Part shown: piece after piece, positions 6,732 through 15,550 of the stretch
Layout of the letters: each line of letters starts with the position of its first letter
How positions within the stretch are numbered: position 1 is the stretch's first letter
NCBI GenBank assembly: GCA_003326205.1
Contig: LWTK01000049.1
Coordinates: forward strand, 48,482 to 112,481
Direction: 5' to 3'
Source of the DNA: Nostoc sp. ATCC 43529
Lineage (GTDB): Bacteria; Cyanobacteriota; Cyanobacteriia; Cyanobacteriales; Nostocaceae
Length of the DNA stretch: 64,000 nucleotides
Notes under the pieces: model-generated
What the model saw: only the letters and a program-made list of their open reading frames with translations
Told to the model about the DNA's origin: nothing
The model's database searches: none
Translations under genes and position numbers: made by a program

Positions 6732-9290
6732 ATGCACTACCTGACACAAGCTTCTGAAATCCAGACACAAATTGCAAAATTCGCCTTGGCTAAAGTGCTA
6801 TGGCTGGATACAGAAGTAGCTAATTGGAATACTCCATATCCCAAGTTATCATTAATTCAGATATTAGCAGAACCCACAGACTCTACAGGAAAGTTTGCTT
6901 ATATTCTTGATGTATTGAATAAACCTGATTTGATTGCACTGTTTATTCAGCAAATCATGGTTAATTCTCAAATTGAGAAGGTATTTCATAATGCAAGTTT
7001 TGATTTAAAGTACTTGGGTGAAAAATCAGCACAAAATATTACCTGTACCCTGAAGTTAGCAAGAAAGATTACCCTGAAAAAGTTACAAACATCGAATTTA
7101 AAGCTGAAAACTTTAGCGGCGGAACTTTGTCAATTTTCTCATGTCGATTCAGAAGAAGGTAGAAGCGACTGGGGAAAGCGTCCTTTGAGTGACAAGCAGC
7201 TACATTATGCGGCTATGGATACAGTCTATTTGGCTGCTGTTCATCGCCGCTTATTAGAAATTGATAGCCCTAATTTTGTAACTAATATTTTTAATGTTAT
7301 GTCTGATGATTCCAAAAATATATCTTTAACAGCGACTAAAGTCAGAGTTGCGTTTGAATGTCCTCGGCTATTTTATTTACATCAAAAATTTGGCGTAAAT
7401 ACTTTATTTATACCACAAAATAATCAAATTGGTATTGGTAATAGTTTTCATAACTTGGCTGATAGTTTTATTAAGTTAGCTGTTAGCGAATCAAGATTTA
7501 CAGAAATATTCAAAACTAGTACATCTCAATTAAACATAGACGAAATTGCCTCTCTTATGCAACAGCTTTTTTATGAAATTAAATTTTCTAATTATCTAGA
7601 AAAAGCTGTTGAACAAGATGCAAGTGCAGCACAACCACTGTACAAAGTTTGGCAAGGATTACAAGGATTAATCAGACGCTTTGCAGAATTACTTGTTGTT
7701 AATCGACGTTATTGTGGTGCAGAAGCAGTTATTCGCAACACTTTTGTTTCTCAAGAACGGAAGCTTGAGCATTATTTTCAATTACCTAATGGCACACAAC
7801 AAAGGGTAGGAGGAGAATTTGATTGTTTGGTCTATAATTTTGAAGTCAAGCGGTTATGCGTACTTGAATTTAAAACTTATCAACCAGTAGATCCATCAGC
7901 ACAATTGGCTCAAGTTGCTCTTTATAGTTATATGCTTTGGCATCAGAAAAAGGTAGCGGTTGATTCGGCAGTTTATTGTGTTTTGCCAGAGTTTAAAGAG
8001 TATCAATATTCTTGGGAACAGCTAGAAAATAACGTGCATCAATTGATTCCCTATAAATTACACCAGATGCAACAATGGTTAAGTTGGGAACCACCTCATC
8101 CTAATTCGCCACCGCCAACAACTCAGCCTCATCTATGTGAAATTTGTCCGCAGCAGCAAAAGTGTCAGACTTTTTTTGTTTCGCCTAGTTTACCATCTAA
8201 AGATAAGAATAATGGCGGGCAAGATGCCCACACCACAAGAGGAAATTCTGTTGATGCTGATGCTATTGGTGGAGAGTTGGTTACGACTTTGGAATCATTT
8301 GGTATTAGTGTAGATTATCACGGTGCTGCTGTTGGGCCGGCTTTTATTCGAGTGAAACTTAAGCCTCATTTGGGTGTGAAAGTTAATGCACTTTTGAAAT
8401 TGTCAGCGGATTTACAAGTGCAGATGGGGTTAGCAAATCCGCCGTTAATTGCGCCGCAAGCTGGTTATGTTAGCGTTGATTTACCTCGTCCAGATCGGCA
8501 AATTGCGAGTTTTGAAGAGTATATTCAGCCGCAATTTTTACCTCCAACAGTACCTATAAAAATTGCGATCGGGTTGAATATTGAAGGAGAATTGGTAGAG
8601 GCTGATTTATCTGATGCGAATACTTGTCATTTCTTAGTTGGTGGTACAACTGGTAGCGGTAAGAGTGAATTTCTGCGATCGCTCCTCCTCAGTCTCCTCA
8701 ATCGTCACTCCCCAGAATATCTGAAAATCGCCCTAGTTGACCCGAAAAGAGTCACATTTCCAGAGTTTGAGAAAATGCCTTGGTTATATTCGCCAGTTGT
8801 TAAAGATGGCGATCGCGCGATCAAACTGATGGATGGATTAGTTGCAGAGATGGAATTGCGTTATCACCACTTTGAAAAAGCTGGCTGTGCCGATTTAAGT
8901 ACTTACAACCAACGCTCTACAAAGATTTTACCTCGAATTGTCTGCATTTTTGATGAATATGCCGACTTTATGGCAGAAAAAGAAATCCGCACATCACTAG
9001 AACAAAGTATAAAACGACTCGGAGCAATGGCACGCGCCGCTGGAATTCATCTAATTATCGCCACCCAACGCCCAGAAGCCAAAGTTGTCACACCCATAAT
9101 TCGCTCAAACTTACCAGGACGAGTTGCTTTACGTACCGCCAGTGAAGCAGACTCAGCTATTGTCTTGGGAGGAAAACAAACAGCAGCAGCTTATCTGCTG
9201 GGTAAAGGCGATTTACTCTACCAAATAGGCGCTCAAATGCACCGTTTACAAAGCTTATTTGTTAAAAATATTCAGTTGCCATCAGCATAA
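6732..9290 (+). CDS. Three-module DEDD exonuclease / Cas4-RecB-like nuclease / FtsK-type DNA translocase
   Basis: An 852-residue fusion. Residues 1-190 form an RNase D-like 3'-5' exonuclease: LWLDTEVA near 23-30, HNASFDLKYLG near 87-97 and YAAMDTVYL near 159-167 supply a DEDDy set. Residues 200-480 look like a PD-(D/E)XK nuclease of the Cas4/RecB type: FECPRLFYL, then GEFDCLV near 360 and LEFKTYQP near 378, then a Cys cluster CEICPQQQKC near 468 that could bind an Fe-S cluster or zinc. Residues 530-852 form an FtsK/HerA-type motor: Walker A GGTTGSGKSEFL near 637, Walker B VCIFDEYADFM near 737 and IIATQRPEAKV near 775. There is no membrane anchor or gamma DNA-sorting domain, so it is not a cell-division FtsK. 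A role in DNA end processing or anti-invader defence is likely but unproven. Confidence 0.92.
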   Translation: MHYLTQASEIQTQIAKFALAKVLWLDTEVANWNTPYPKLSLIQILAEPTDSTGKFAYILDVLNKPDLIALFIQQIMVNSQIEKVFHNASFDLKYLGEKSAQNITCTLKLARKITLKKLQTSNLKLKTLAAELCQFSHVDSEEGRSDWGKRPLSDKQLHYAAMDTVYLAAVHRRLLEIDSPNFVTNIFNVMSDDSKNISLTATKVRVAFECPRLFYLHQKFGVNTLFIPQNNQIGIGNSFHNLADSFIKLAVSESRFTEIFKTSTSQLNIDEIASLMQQLFYEIKFSNYLEKAVEQDASAAQPLYKVWQGLQGLIRRFAELLVVNRRYCGAEAVIRNTFVSQERKLEHYFQLPNGTQQRVGGEFDCLVYNFEVKRLCVLEFKTYQPVDPSAQLAQVALYSYMLWHQKKVAVDSAVYCVLPEFKEYQYSWEQLENNVHQLIPYKLHQMQQWLSWEPPHPNSPPPTTQPHLCEICPQQQKCQTFFVSPSLPSKDKNNGGQDAHTTRGNSVDADAIGGELVTTLESFGISVDYHGAAVGPAFIRVKLKPHLGVKVNALLKLSADLQVQMGLANPPLIAPQAGYVSVDLPRPDRQIASFEEYIQPQFLPPTVPIKIAIGLNIEGELVEADLSDANTCHFLVGGTTGSGKSEFLRSLLLSLLNRHSPEYLKIALVDPKRVTFPEFEKMPWLYSPVVKDGDRAIKLMDGLVAEMELRYHHFEKAGCADLSTYNQRSTKILPRIVCIFDEYADFMAEKEIRTSLEQSIKRLGAMARAAGIHLIIATQRPEAKVVTPIIRSNLPGRVALRTASEADSAIVLGGKQTAAAYLLGKGDLLYQIGAQMHRLQSLFVKNIQLPSA

Positions 9291-9620
9291 AACAAATTTC
9301 AAAAGTTATATTGAATACTCGAATCCTGTTTTTAGAGGATACAGAGGGGAAGTTGCAGTAATTCTTCCGCCACTGCTTGTGATTGGAACTTTGTAAAAAA
9401 CTAGTACCAAATCAGGCTAAAATTCAGTACAAGGTGATGCACTATTTTTTGTCAAGATTGTCATATCAAGTTCGGATAATTACTTATTATTAAAATCTCT
9501 CCGCGTCCCCGTGTCCCCGTCTCCCCGCGTCAGTCTTAATGATAAGTCTTCAACCGAACATGATATCATTGGTCATTTGCAAAGGACAAAAGACAAGCTA
9601 AAAATATTAAATTTTGAATT
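9291..9620. other. 330-bp intergenic spacer
   Basis: No gene was seen here. The stretch is AT-rich, with a pyrimidine-rich low-complexity block near 9498-9535 (repeats of the type CCGCGTCCCCGTGTCCCC) that recurs as filler in this genome. It separates the nuclease operon from the molybdopterin protein and probably holds the latter's promoter, though no clear -35/-10 pair could be fixed. Confidence 0.5.
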
Positions 9621-10343
9621 ATGAGCTTATTTCGTGTCAAACCTCCGCAATTATCACGCCGGAAATTTTTACAAATATCTGGAGTTTCTGGGGTAAGTTT
9701 TCTTCTTGGTGGCTGTGGAACACCAATATTTGAAGATGTCGTGGGTAAACTTTCCGAACCTCTCAATCAAAAGGTAGAAAAGTTAATCTTTCAACCACAA
9801 AAGCTTGTACCAGAATTTTCTTTTAATGAAATTGAGCCAGAAGCATTAATAGTTAATAGCTTTAGATATAATCCCATTATTGATTTAGAAAAATATCGTT
9901 TAATTGTTGATGGTGAGGTTAACAATCCTCTTAATCTCAGCATGACAGAAATTCAAAATTTGCCGCTGACTTCAATGATTATTCGCCATGTTTGTGTGGA
10001 AGGTTGGGCTGCGATCGTTCAATGGGGTGGTGTACGTTTGCAAGAAATTATTGCCCTTGCTCAACCTAAGCCGAATATCCAATATGCTTACTTTAAATCT
10101 GCTGATGGATATTATGAAAGTTGGGATATTGCTTCAGTGTTACATCCCCAAACTTTGTTAGCTTATCAAAAAAATGGTGATACTTTGCCAGTAGAAAATG
10201 GTGCGCCTTTGCGTTTAGCTTCACCAATTAAACTCGGTTACAAGCAAAGTAAATGGGTGACTCAAATTACATTGACTAGTTATTTATCTCCTTTTAAAGG
10301 TTACTGGGAGGATCAGGGTTATGAATGGTTTGCAGGAATTTAG
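9621..10343 (+). CDS. Tat-exported molybdopterin-dependent oxidoreductase (sulfite oxidase/MsrP-like)
   Basis: A 240-residue protein with a twin-arginine signal SRRKFLQISG at about residues 12-21, followed by a lipobox-like LLGGC ending near residue 32, so it may be a membrane-tethered lipoprotein. The body matches the sulfite-oxidase molybdopterin fold: YRLIVDGEVNNPLNLSM, then RHVCVEGWAAIVQWGGVRL with the candidate Moco-binding Cys near residue 125, YFKSADGYYESWD and NGAPLRLASPIKLGYKQSKW. Relatives of MsrP reduce methionine sulfoxide in the periplasm, but no MsrQ-like haem membrane partner lies next to it. The substrate is unassigned. Confidence 0.9.
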   Translation: MSLFRVKPPQLSRRKFLQISGVSGVSFLLGGCGTPIFEDVVGKLSEPLNQKVEKLIFQPQKLVPEFSFNEIEPEALIVNSFRYNPIIDLEKYRLIVDGEVNNPLNLSMTEIQNLPLTSMIIRHVCVEGWAAIVQWGGVRLQEIIALAQPKPNIQYAYFKSADGYYESWDIASVLHPQTLLAYQKNGDTLPVENGAPLRLASPIKLGYKQSKWVTQITLTSYLSPFKGYWEDQGYEWFAGI

Positions 10344-10441
10344 ATAGTTCTAAAGTTGATTCTCTTTATTTCTATTACTTTATGCATAAAAAATATTATT
10401 TCTAAAATTTCAATATTAATCCTTCTTACACTTCTAAAAAT

Positions 10442-11875
10442 ATGAATTTTTTTGATAAATTGAATCAAAATATTTTGCAAAATCAAAGCTTACTATTTGT
10501 AGGACTCGATCCTAATCCAGAAATGATGCCTGCTCGTTATCAATCTGAAGATATCATTGCTGGTTTGTGGGAGTGGTTACAATTCATTATTTCTGAAACC
10601 TCTGATTTTGTTTGTGCTTATAAACCAACACTCGGCTTTTATGAAGCGCTAGGTATTCCAGGTTTAGAACTACTGCACAAAACTTTAGCAGCTATTCCAT
10701 CTCACATACCAGTTATTTTAGATGCTAAACACAGTGATTTAAATACGAGTAACATTTTTGCTCGTACTGTGTTTAGAGAATGGCAAGTAGATGCAATCAC
10801 TCTCAGTCCCTATACAGGACAAGATCATGTAGTACCTTTTTTGGTCTATCCTGATAAAGCAGTGTTTATTTTATGCTGTACTTCTAATCCAGGAGCAGAA
10901 GCTTTACAACACTATCCAACAAAGGAATCACCTCTTTATTTGCAGATAGTAAAAGAATCAAAAAACTGGGGAACTCCAGAACAATTGGGTTTGGAAGTGG
11001 GAACTACAAAATCTGAAGTTTTGGCTGGTATTCGAGCAGTTGCTCCTGAAAGAATTATCATGGCGCGTAGTATTTGGGCGGGAGGAGCAAACCTCAGGCA
11101 AATTTTAGAAGCAGGCTTGAATACTAACGGTGATGGTTTGCTGATTCCTGTTCCTCAAGATATGCTGGGAAGCCCACAATTATCTGAAGAAATTCAATCT
11201 TTACGTGCAGAAATTAATCAAATCAAAACTGAAATTATTCACGAAAATTCTACTTGTTCTGTGTGGTTCTCTGATGTTTGTTTGCTAAATCAGCATCCCC
11301 AACAGGATTTGATTTTACAACTGTATGACATTGGCTGCATTATGTTTGGCAATTTTGTGCAAGCATCAGGAGCCGTATTTCCTTATTACATCGATTTACG
11401 CAAAATTATTTCCAATCCCCAAGTTTTCAATCAAGTTCTCACCGCTTATGAGGAGATTTTAAAGAATCTCAATTTTGATAGGTTAGCAGGTATTCCCTAT
11501 GGTTCTTTGCCAACTGCAACTGGTTTGGCTTTACGCCTGAATTGTCCGATGATTTTTCCTCGCAAAGAGGTAAAAGCCCACGGAACTCGAAAAGTAATTG
11601 AAGGTAATTTTCATCCTGGTGAAACAGTTGTGGTAGTTGATGATATTCTCATCAGTGGCAAAAGTGTGATGGAAGGAGCAGAAAAGTTAGAATCAGCAGG
11701 ATTAAATGTTAATGACATTGTAGTATTTATCGACCACGAACAAGGCGTGAAAGATAGGTTACAGCAAAATGGTTATTACAGTTATGCAGTTTTAACTATT
11801 TCTGAAATTACTAACACTCTATATCAAGCAGGAAGAATAAATGATGAGCAGTTTTTAGCTTTTACTGAAAATTAA
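10442..11875 (+). CDS. pyrF-pyrE: Bifunctional orotidine-5'-phosphate decarboxylase / orotate phosphoribosyltransferase
   Basis: Carries out the last two steps of UMP synthesis in one 477-residue chain. The N-terminal half (about 1-285) is OMP decarboxylase: FVGLDPNPEMMP, a YKPTLGFYEALG strand and the catalytic VILDAKHSDLNTSN. The C-terminal half (about 290-477) is orotate phosphoribosyltransferase with the PRPP-binding loop VVVVDDILISGKSVMEGAE near 398-416 and RKEVKAHGTRKVIEG before it. The decarboxylase-first order is the one seen in cyanobacterial fusions and is opposite to the animal enzyme. It is preceded by an AT-rich 98-bp spacer. Confidence 0.96.
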   Translation: MNFFDKLNQNILQNQSLLFVGLDPNPEMMPARYQSEDIIAGLWEWLQFIISETSDFVCAYKPTLGFYEALGIPGLELLHKTLAAIPSHIPVILDAKHSDLNTSNIFARTVFREWQVDAITLSPYTGQDHVVPFLVYPDKAVFILCCTSNPGAEALQHYPTKESPLYLQIVKESKNWGTPEQLGLEVGTTKSEVLAGIRAVAPERIIMARSIWAGGANLRQILEAGLNTNGDGLLIPVPQDMLGSPQLSEEIQSLRAEINQIKTEIIHENSTCSVWFSDVCLLNQHPQQDLILQLYDIGCIMFGNFVQASGAVFPYYIDLRKIISNPQVFNQVLTAYEEILKNLNFDRLAGIPYGSLPTATGLALRLNCPMIFPRKEVKAHGTRKVIEGNFHPGETVVVVDDILISGKSVMEGAEKLESAGLNVNDIVVFIDHEQGVKDRLQQNGYYSYAVLTISEITNTLYQAGRINDEQFLAFTEN

Positions 11876-11942
11876 GGTTGGAGTAACGGCTGGGTTGAGG
11901 AGATTAGGGGAAGATTTTGTCGTTTTACCAAATTGATTAAAT

Positions 11943-13043
11943 ATGAATTTTTCGCTCAATCAACTACTTAGATGGTTAATTTTGACGCTACTATTTCCTT
12001 TAGTTTTTCTCAATTGTTGGTTAGCATCTCGGCTTTTTCAAAGTTTGCAACCTGTGGTGACAATTCTTTTATTGGCTACTTTGCTGGCATTTATTTTAAA
12101 CTTCCCTGTTTCAATTCTTCAACGACGAGGTGTCAAACGCGGCTATGCGGTAGCTTTAGTTTTTATCACAGCATCAATATTTTTCATAGCGTTGGGTATT
12201 ATTTTATTACCTATTGTGTTAGAGCAATTTAATGAGATGGCTAAAGTCCTTCCCCAATGGATTGATTCTAGCGAAGAAAAACTAGAGATTTTAAATCAGT
12301 GGTTTTCTAGTCATAAATTAAATGTAAATCTCAGACAATTATTAACACAATTTACTGAGCAATTGCCCCATGAATTAGAGTTTATTTCAGACAAACTTTT
12401 AAGTATTATTATTGATACAATTGATAATATATCTGAGGCATTAATTATTATAGTACTGGCTTTTTATCTGTTGTTAGATGGGCCGAGAATCTGGGAAGGA
12501 TTATTTAAGAAATTACCTGGAAATTTTGCTCCCAAAGTCAGCCAGTCGATTCAGCAAAATTTCCAAAATTACTTGATTGGTCAAGGAACCTTGGCTTTGC
12601 TGATGGGAGTTTCAGAAACATTAATATTTTTAATTTTTCAAGTTCAGTTTGCTTTGCTATTTGGTTTGGGGGTTGGGCTTTTGAGCTTAATTCCTTTTGG
12701 TGATGTTGTCAGTCTTGTTGTAATAACTTTAATCATCGCTTCACATAACTTCTGGCTAGCAGTGAAAGTTTTTGTGCTAGCTGTGGTAGTTGACCAGTTG
12801 ATCGATCAGGCGATCGCACCTCGTCTTTTAGGTAAATTTACTGGCATTAGACCAATATGGGTATTAATTGCTTTGCTTGTCGGTACTAATATTGGTGGAG
12901 TCTTAGGTTTAGTAATTGCGGTACCTGTAGCTGGCTTTATTAAAGATGCAGCAGAGGGTTTTTCTAAACCTGGTGATTCCGAAAATGTCGTGGAAGCTGA
13001 ACCGCCATCAGAATTGTTAGCAGAAGAATCAATATCGCAATAA
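11943..13043 (+). CDS. AI-2E family transporter (PerM/UPF0118)
   Basis: A 366-residue polytopic inner-membrane protein. There are paired hydrophobic segments at the start (LLRWLILTLLFPLVFLNCWL, then VVTILLLATLLAFILNFPV), an amphipathic stretch around 75-140, and a C-terminal membrane block with LIIIVLAFYLLLDGPRIWEG, GLGVGLLSLIPFGDVVSLVV and LLVGTNIGGVLGLVIAVPVAG, as in the AI-2E/PerM family. Members have been linked to signal export or Na+/H+ exchange, but the substrate cannot be read from sequence. The tail is acidic and Ser-rich. Confidence 0.92.
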   Translation: MNFSLNQLLRWLILTLLFPLVFLNCWLASRLFQSLQPVVTILLLATLLAFILNFPVSILQRRGVKRGYAVALVFITASIFFIALGIILLPIVLEQFNEMAKVLPQWIDSSEEKLEILNQWFSSHKLNVNLRQLLTQFTEQLPHELEFISDKLLSIIIDTIDNISEALIIIVLAFYLLLDGPRIWEGLFKKLPGNFAPKVSQSIQQNFQNYLIGQGTLALLMGVSETLIFLIFQVQFALLFGLGVGLLSLIPFGDVVSLVVITLIIASHNFWLAVKVFVLAVVVDQLIDQAIAPRLLGKFTGIRPIWVLIALLVGTNIGGVLGLVIAVPVAGFIKDAAEGFSKPGDSENVVEAEPPSELLAEESISQ

Positions 13044-13262
13044 GTCGAATCTTTATTTTGGCGAAATTACCAAAAAACCTCTTTCTGTGTGTGTTCTCTG
13101 CGTCCTCTGCGGTTTGAAAACAGACAGAATTTTTCAGCGAACCGCAGAGGCACAGACAACTCACAGTCAAAGAATAGATAGGTAATCTGATAACGGGAAG
13201 TAAAAATGCCCAATAAATAACGTCAAACACCTTCTTTCCCGATTCCCCACTCCCTATCTTTC

Positions 13263-14774
13263 TTAAGAAAACTGAAGAACAGGACTGTTATTCGGATGGA
13301 TATTTGTACTCACGTCAGCCTCGGTAAAAGTAGTACCAAAGAGGCTGAATAACAGCTGACCAGTACCAAAATCTGCGTTGTTAGCGATACCATCTCCTAA
13401 TCGGAACTGGCTGTTACCGTTAACTACACGCACATCAATTGCAGTAATACCGCTAAAAGAAAGGATATCTCCACCTACTCCTGTTACAAATCCGTTGATT
13501 CGGTCTTGACCATCACCCAAGCTATAGCGAATGGTGTCGCTGCCTAAACCTCCAGTGAGTGTGTCATTGCCACTGCCACCATTGAGATAATCATTACCTC
13601 CACCACCCGTGAGATGGTCAGCGCCAGCACCACCAAATAGAGTGTCATTTCCACCACCACCAAATAGAGAATCAGCGCCCAAACCGCCGTCTAGATAATC
13701 ATTACCTGCATCACCAATCAAGGTGTCATTGCCAGCAAAACCGAAGAGGTTATCGTTGCTGCTGGTTCCAGTGAGGGTGTTGTTAAATTCATCTCCAAGG
13801 GATAGACCAATTGCGCCATCCGCACTTGCACCAGTAAGATCTGCTCCCACAAAAATGGCATCGGTGAAGTTTGCTTGAGACAGGTTAGCGTTCCTCAGGT
13901 TGGCATTGGTGAAATTTGCACCAATGGCAAGTCCATTGAAGAAAAGACCTTCTGCGTTAGCTTGGGTAAAGTTAGCTCCACTTAAATCAGTATCAGCAAA
14001 GTTAGTCCCACTCAAATTTGTTACGGTAACGTTGCCATTACCATCGATAAAGGGACTAAAATCAGCACCAGTTAAAATCAAATCTTCTGCGCTAACGTTG
14101 CTAAAATTCGCGCCACGAAACCTAACATTGCTAGGCTGTGTTGGATTTAGTAATTCTACATCACTGATTGAGAGATCGCTAAAATTAGCTAGGTCAAAAA
14201 TAGAGTTTTGTAAGGTCAAATCCGTCAAGTTTGTCAGGCGAAAGTCAGCCCCCGTTGCATCGACGTTGACCAAAAGAGTACTATCCAATTCAGCCTCTAG
14301 CAGGCTAGCATTTACTAGTTTTGCACCTGTAAAATCAGCGGCTTTTAGCTTTGCTTTAAATAAATCTGCTCCAGTAAAATTAGCACCTCTAAGATTAGGA
14401 CGCTCGGATTGTTCGCCACTAAGATTAGCTTCTCGCAGGTTAGCATTAGTCAGGTTAGCGTTTGATAAATTAATGAATTTTGTATTAATCAACGACAGAT
14501 TAGCCTGTCTCAAATTTGCTCCACTAAGATTGACATTCTCTAATGTTGCCTTGAAAAAATTAGCTGGTTGAGTAAAGGTATTATTAGGGGCGAAAATTGC
14601 ACCAGAGGCATTCACATTGTATAGTTTTGCTTCTTCAAAGTTAGTACCTCTCAGCGCTGTATTCACAAATTGCACATTGGTGAGGGTGGCTTTAAAAAAA
14701 TTGGAGCCATTGAGGTTGCGATTGCTGAAATTATTTCCTACTAGGTTTTGTTCGCTATAGTTAAAAGCTGTCAT
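13263..14774 (-). CDS. Pentapeptide-repeat and RTX calcium-binding repeat protein
   Basis: A 503-residue repeat protein with no classical signal peptide. Residues about 5-335 are pentapeptide repeats of the A(N/D)LXX type (for example GANLRQANLS, GADLFKAKL), which fold as a right-handed quadrilateral helix. Residues about 340-430 are glycine-aspartate nonapeptides (NDTLIGDAGNDYLDGG, ADHLTGGGGNDYL), the calcium-binding RTX motif of type I secreted proteins. The tail (FRLGDGIANNADFGTGQLLF) resembles the closing beta structure of such proteins. CAGGAGC lies upstream of the ATG. It was probably a type I secretion substrate; its partner at 15551-16870 is also RTX. Confidence 0.9.
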   Translation of the reverse strand: MTAFNYSEQNLVGNNFSNRNLNGSNFFKATLTNVQFVNTALRGTNFEEAKLYNVNASGAIFAPNNTFTQPANFFKATLENVNLSGANLRQANLSLINTKFINLSNANLTNANLREANLSGEQSERPNLRGANFTGADLFKAKLKAADFTGAKLVNASLLEAELDSTLLVNVDATGADFRLTNLTDLTLQNSIFDLANFSDLSISDVELLNPTQPSNVRFRGANFSNVSAEDLILTGADFSPFIDGNGNVTVTNLSGTNFADTDLSGANFTQANAEGLFFNGLAIGANFTNANLRNANLSQANFTDAIFVGADLTGASADGAIGLSLGDEFNNTLTGTSSNDNLFGFAGNDTLIGDAGNDYLDGGLGADSLFGGGGNDTLFGGAGADHLTGGGGNDYLNGGSGNDTLTGGLGSDTIRYSLGDGQDRINGFVTGVGGDILSFSGITAIDVRVVNGNSQFRLGDGIANNADFGTGQLLFSLFGTTFTEADVSTNIHPNNSPVLQFS

Positions 14775-14816
14775 AATTATGCTCCTGAAAATTTAAGCGA
14801 TTTCTGAGTTAAAGAC

Positions 14817-14929
14817 TCAAGCTGGTTTTTGTAATTCAATTTCTTGTTGCAGTTGCTCTTGTAACCAGGAAGAGAAAAGTTCGTTGAGCAACTGTTGTTC
14901 CATAGCTTCGTTCTGAATGTGTGAGTGCT
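14817..14929 (-). pseudogene. C-terminal remnant, possibly of a peptidyl-prolyl isomerase linked to type I secretion
   Basis: In the frame ending at the TGA at 14817-14819 the minus strand reads IQNEAMEQQLLNELFSSW followed by LQEQLQQEIELQKPA and stop. This is not the frame of the glycosyltransferase remnant directly upstream. The helix-rich ending resembles the C-termini of cyanobacterial SurA/PpiC-like isomerases found beside HlyB/HlyD export genes, which would fit the flanking RTX genes. The resemblance is from memory and modest. No start codon or catalytic domain is present, so the piece looks like gene debris. Confidence 0.4.
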
Positions 14930-15375
14930 TTTGTAATGCGATCGCAAATTTCCTGGGGCGAAAAAAAGTCAACCAACAGACCATTAACAATTTCTTGAGC
15001 GTGAGTCAGGTCTAGATGGATGCGCGGGAGAATTAGTTTTGCTCCTCGCTTAGGGGAAAAAAATTCCGTATCAATGCCATCATGAAGCACTTTGATTTTA
15101 TTGTGATATTCCGACGGAAATTGCTGGTGCTGCCAAGAAGTGGGAGAAAGACCGCCATCGCAACTATATAAATCCTGTAAAATCGGAGCATTTTTCATGC
15201 GAATCCGGGCTTCATCGTCAGCAGTTAAGGGTTCATGGCGATCGAAGTCGGCATCCGAGCCATTTAGTCTCCTGCCGTCTTGAACTAGTATTTGGCCAAG
15301 TTCTCTTGGCTCTTTAAAGGGTAAGGGGAAAAAGGGAAAGGGATTAAAAACCTTTCCCCAGGCCTCACCAAGCAT
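14900..15375 (-). pseudogene. Glycosyltransferase family 4 remnant with internal deletion
   Basis: The readable frame carries two pieces typical of GT4 enzymes. The first runs through LTADDEARIRMKNAPILQDL, GGLSPTSWQHQQFPSEY and VLHDGIDTEFFSPK, matching the middle of cyanobacterial GT4 proteins. It then jumps to EIVNGLLVDFFSPQEICDRI, which belongs near the C-terminus. The roughly 150 residues that should hold the nucleotide-sugar-binding EX7E region are missing, and so is the N-terminal domain. The frame then runs into unrelated sequence after residue ~150. An inactive relic is the simplest reading. Confidence 0.72.
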
Positions 15376-15550
15376 TTTTGGCTTGGCAAAGGACTAAAAA
15401 GACAACAGGAGAAATAAGATCGAGACAATCAACCCCAAGAGTGGCTCACTACGTTATGGTGACGTTGCTGCTGCTCCGTTGATTTTGTGGGTACTATCAG
15501 GTGTGTGCTACTTGGCTGTCTCCCAAATACACTGCCTGGTTGCCCATTTC

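Noticed and set aside
9498..9535. CCGCGTCCCCGTGTCCCC tract as a regulatory site
   Set aside because: The same low-complexity filler occurs after other genes (near 53278-53290), without a fixed relation to promoters.
13900..14571. Plus-strand 223-codon frame
   Set aside because: It is the shadow of the pentapeptide repeat gene on the minus strand; its Leu/Lys/Pro periodicity mirrors the repeat DNA.
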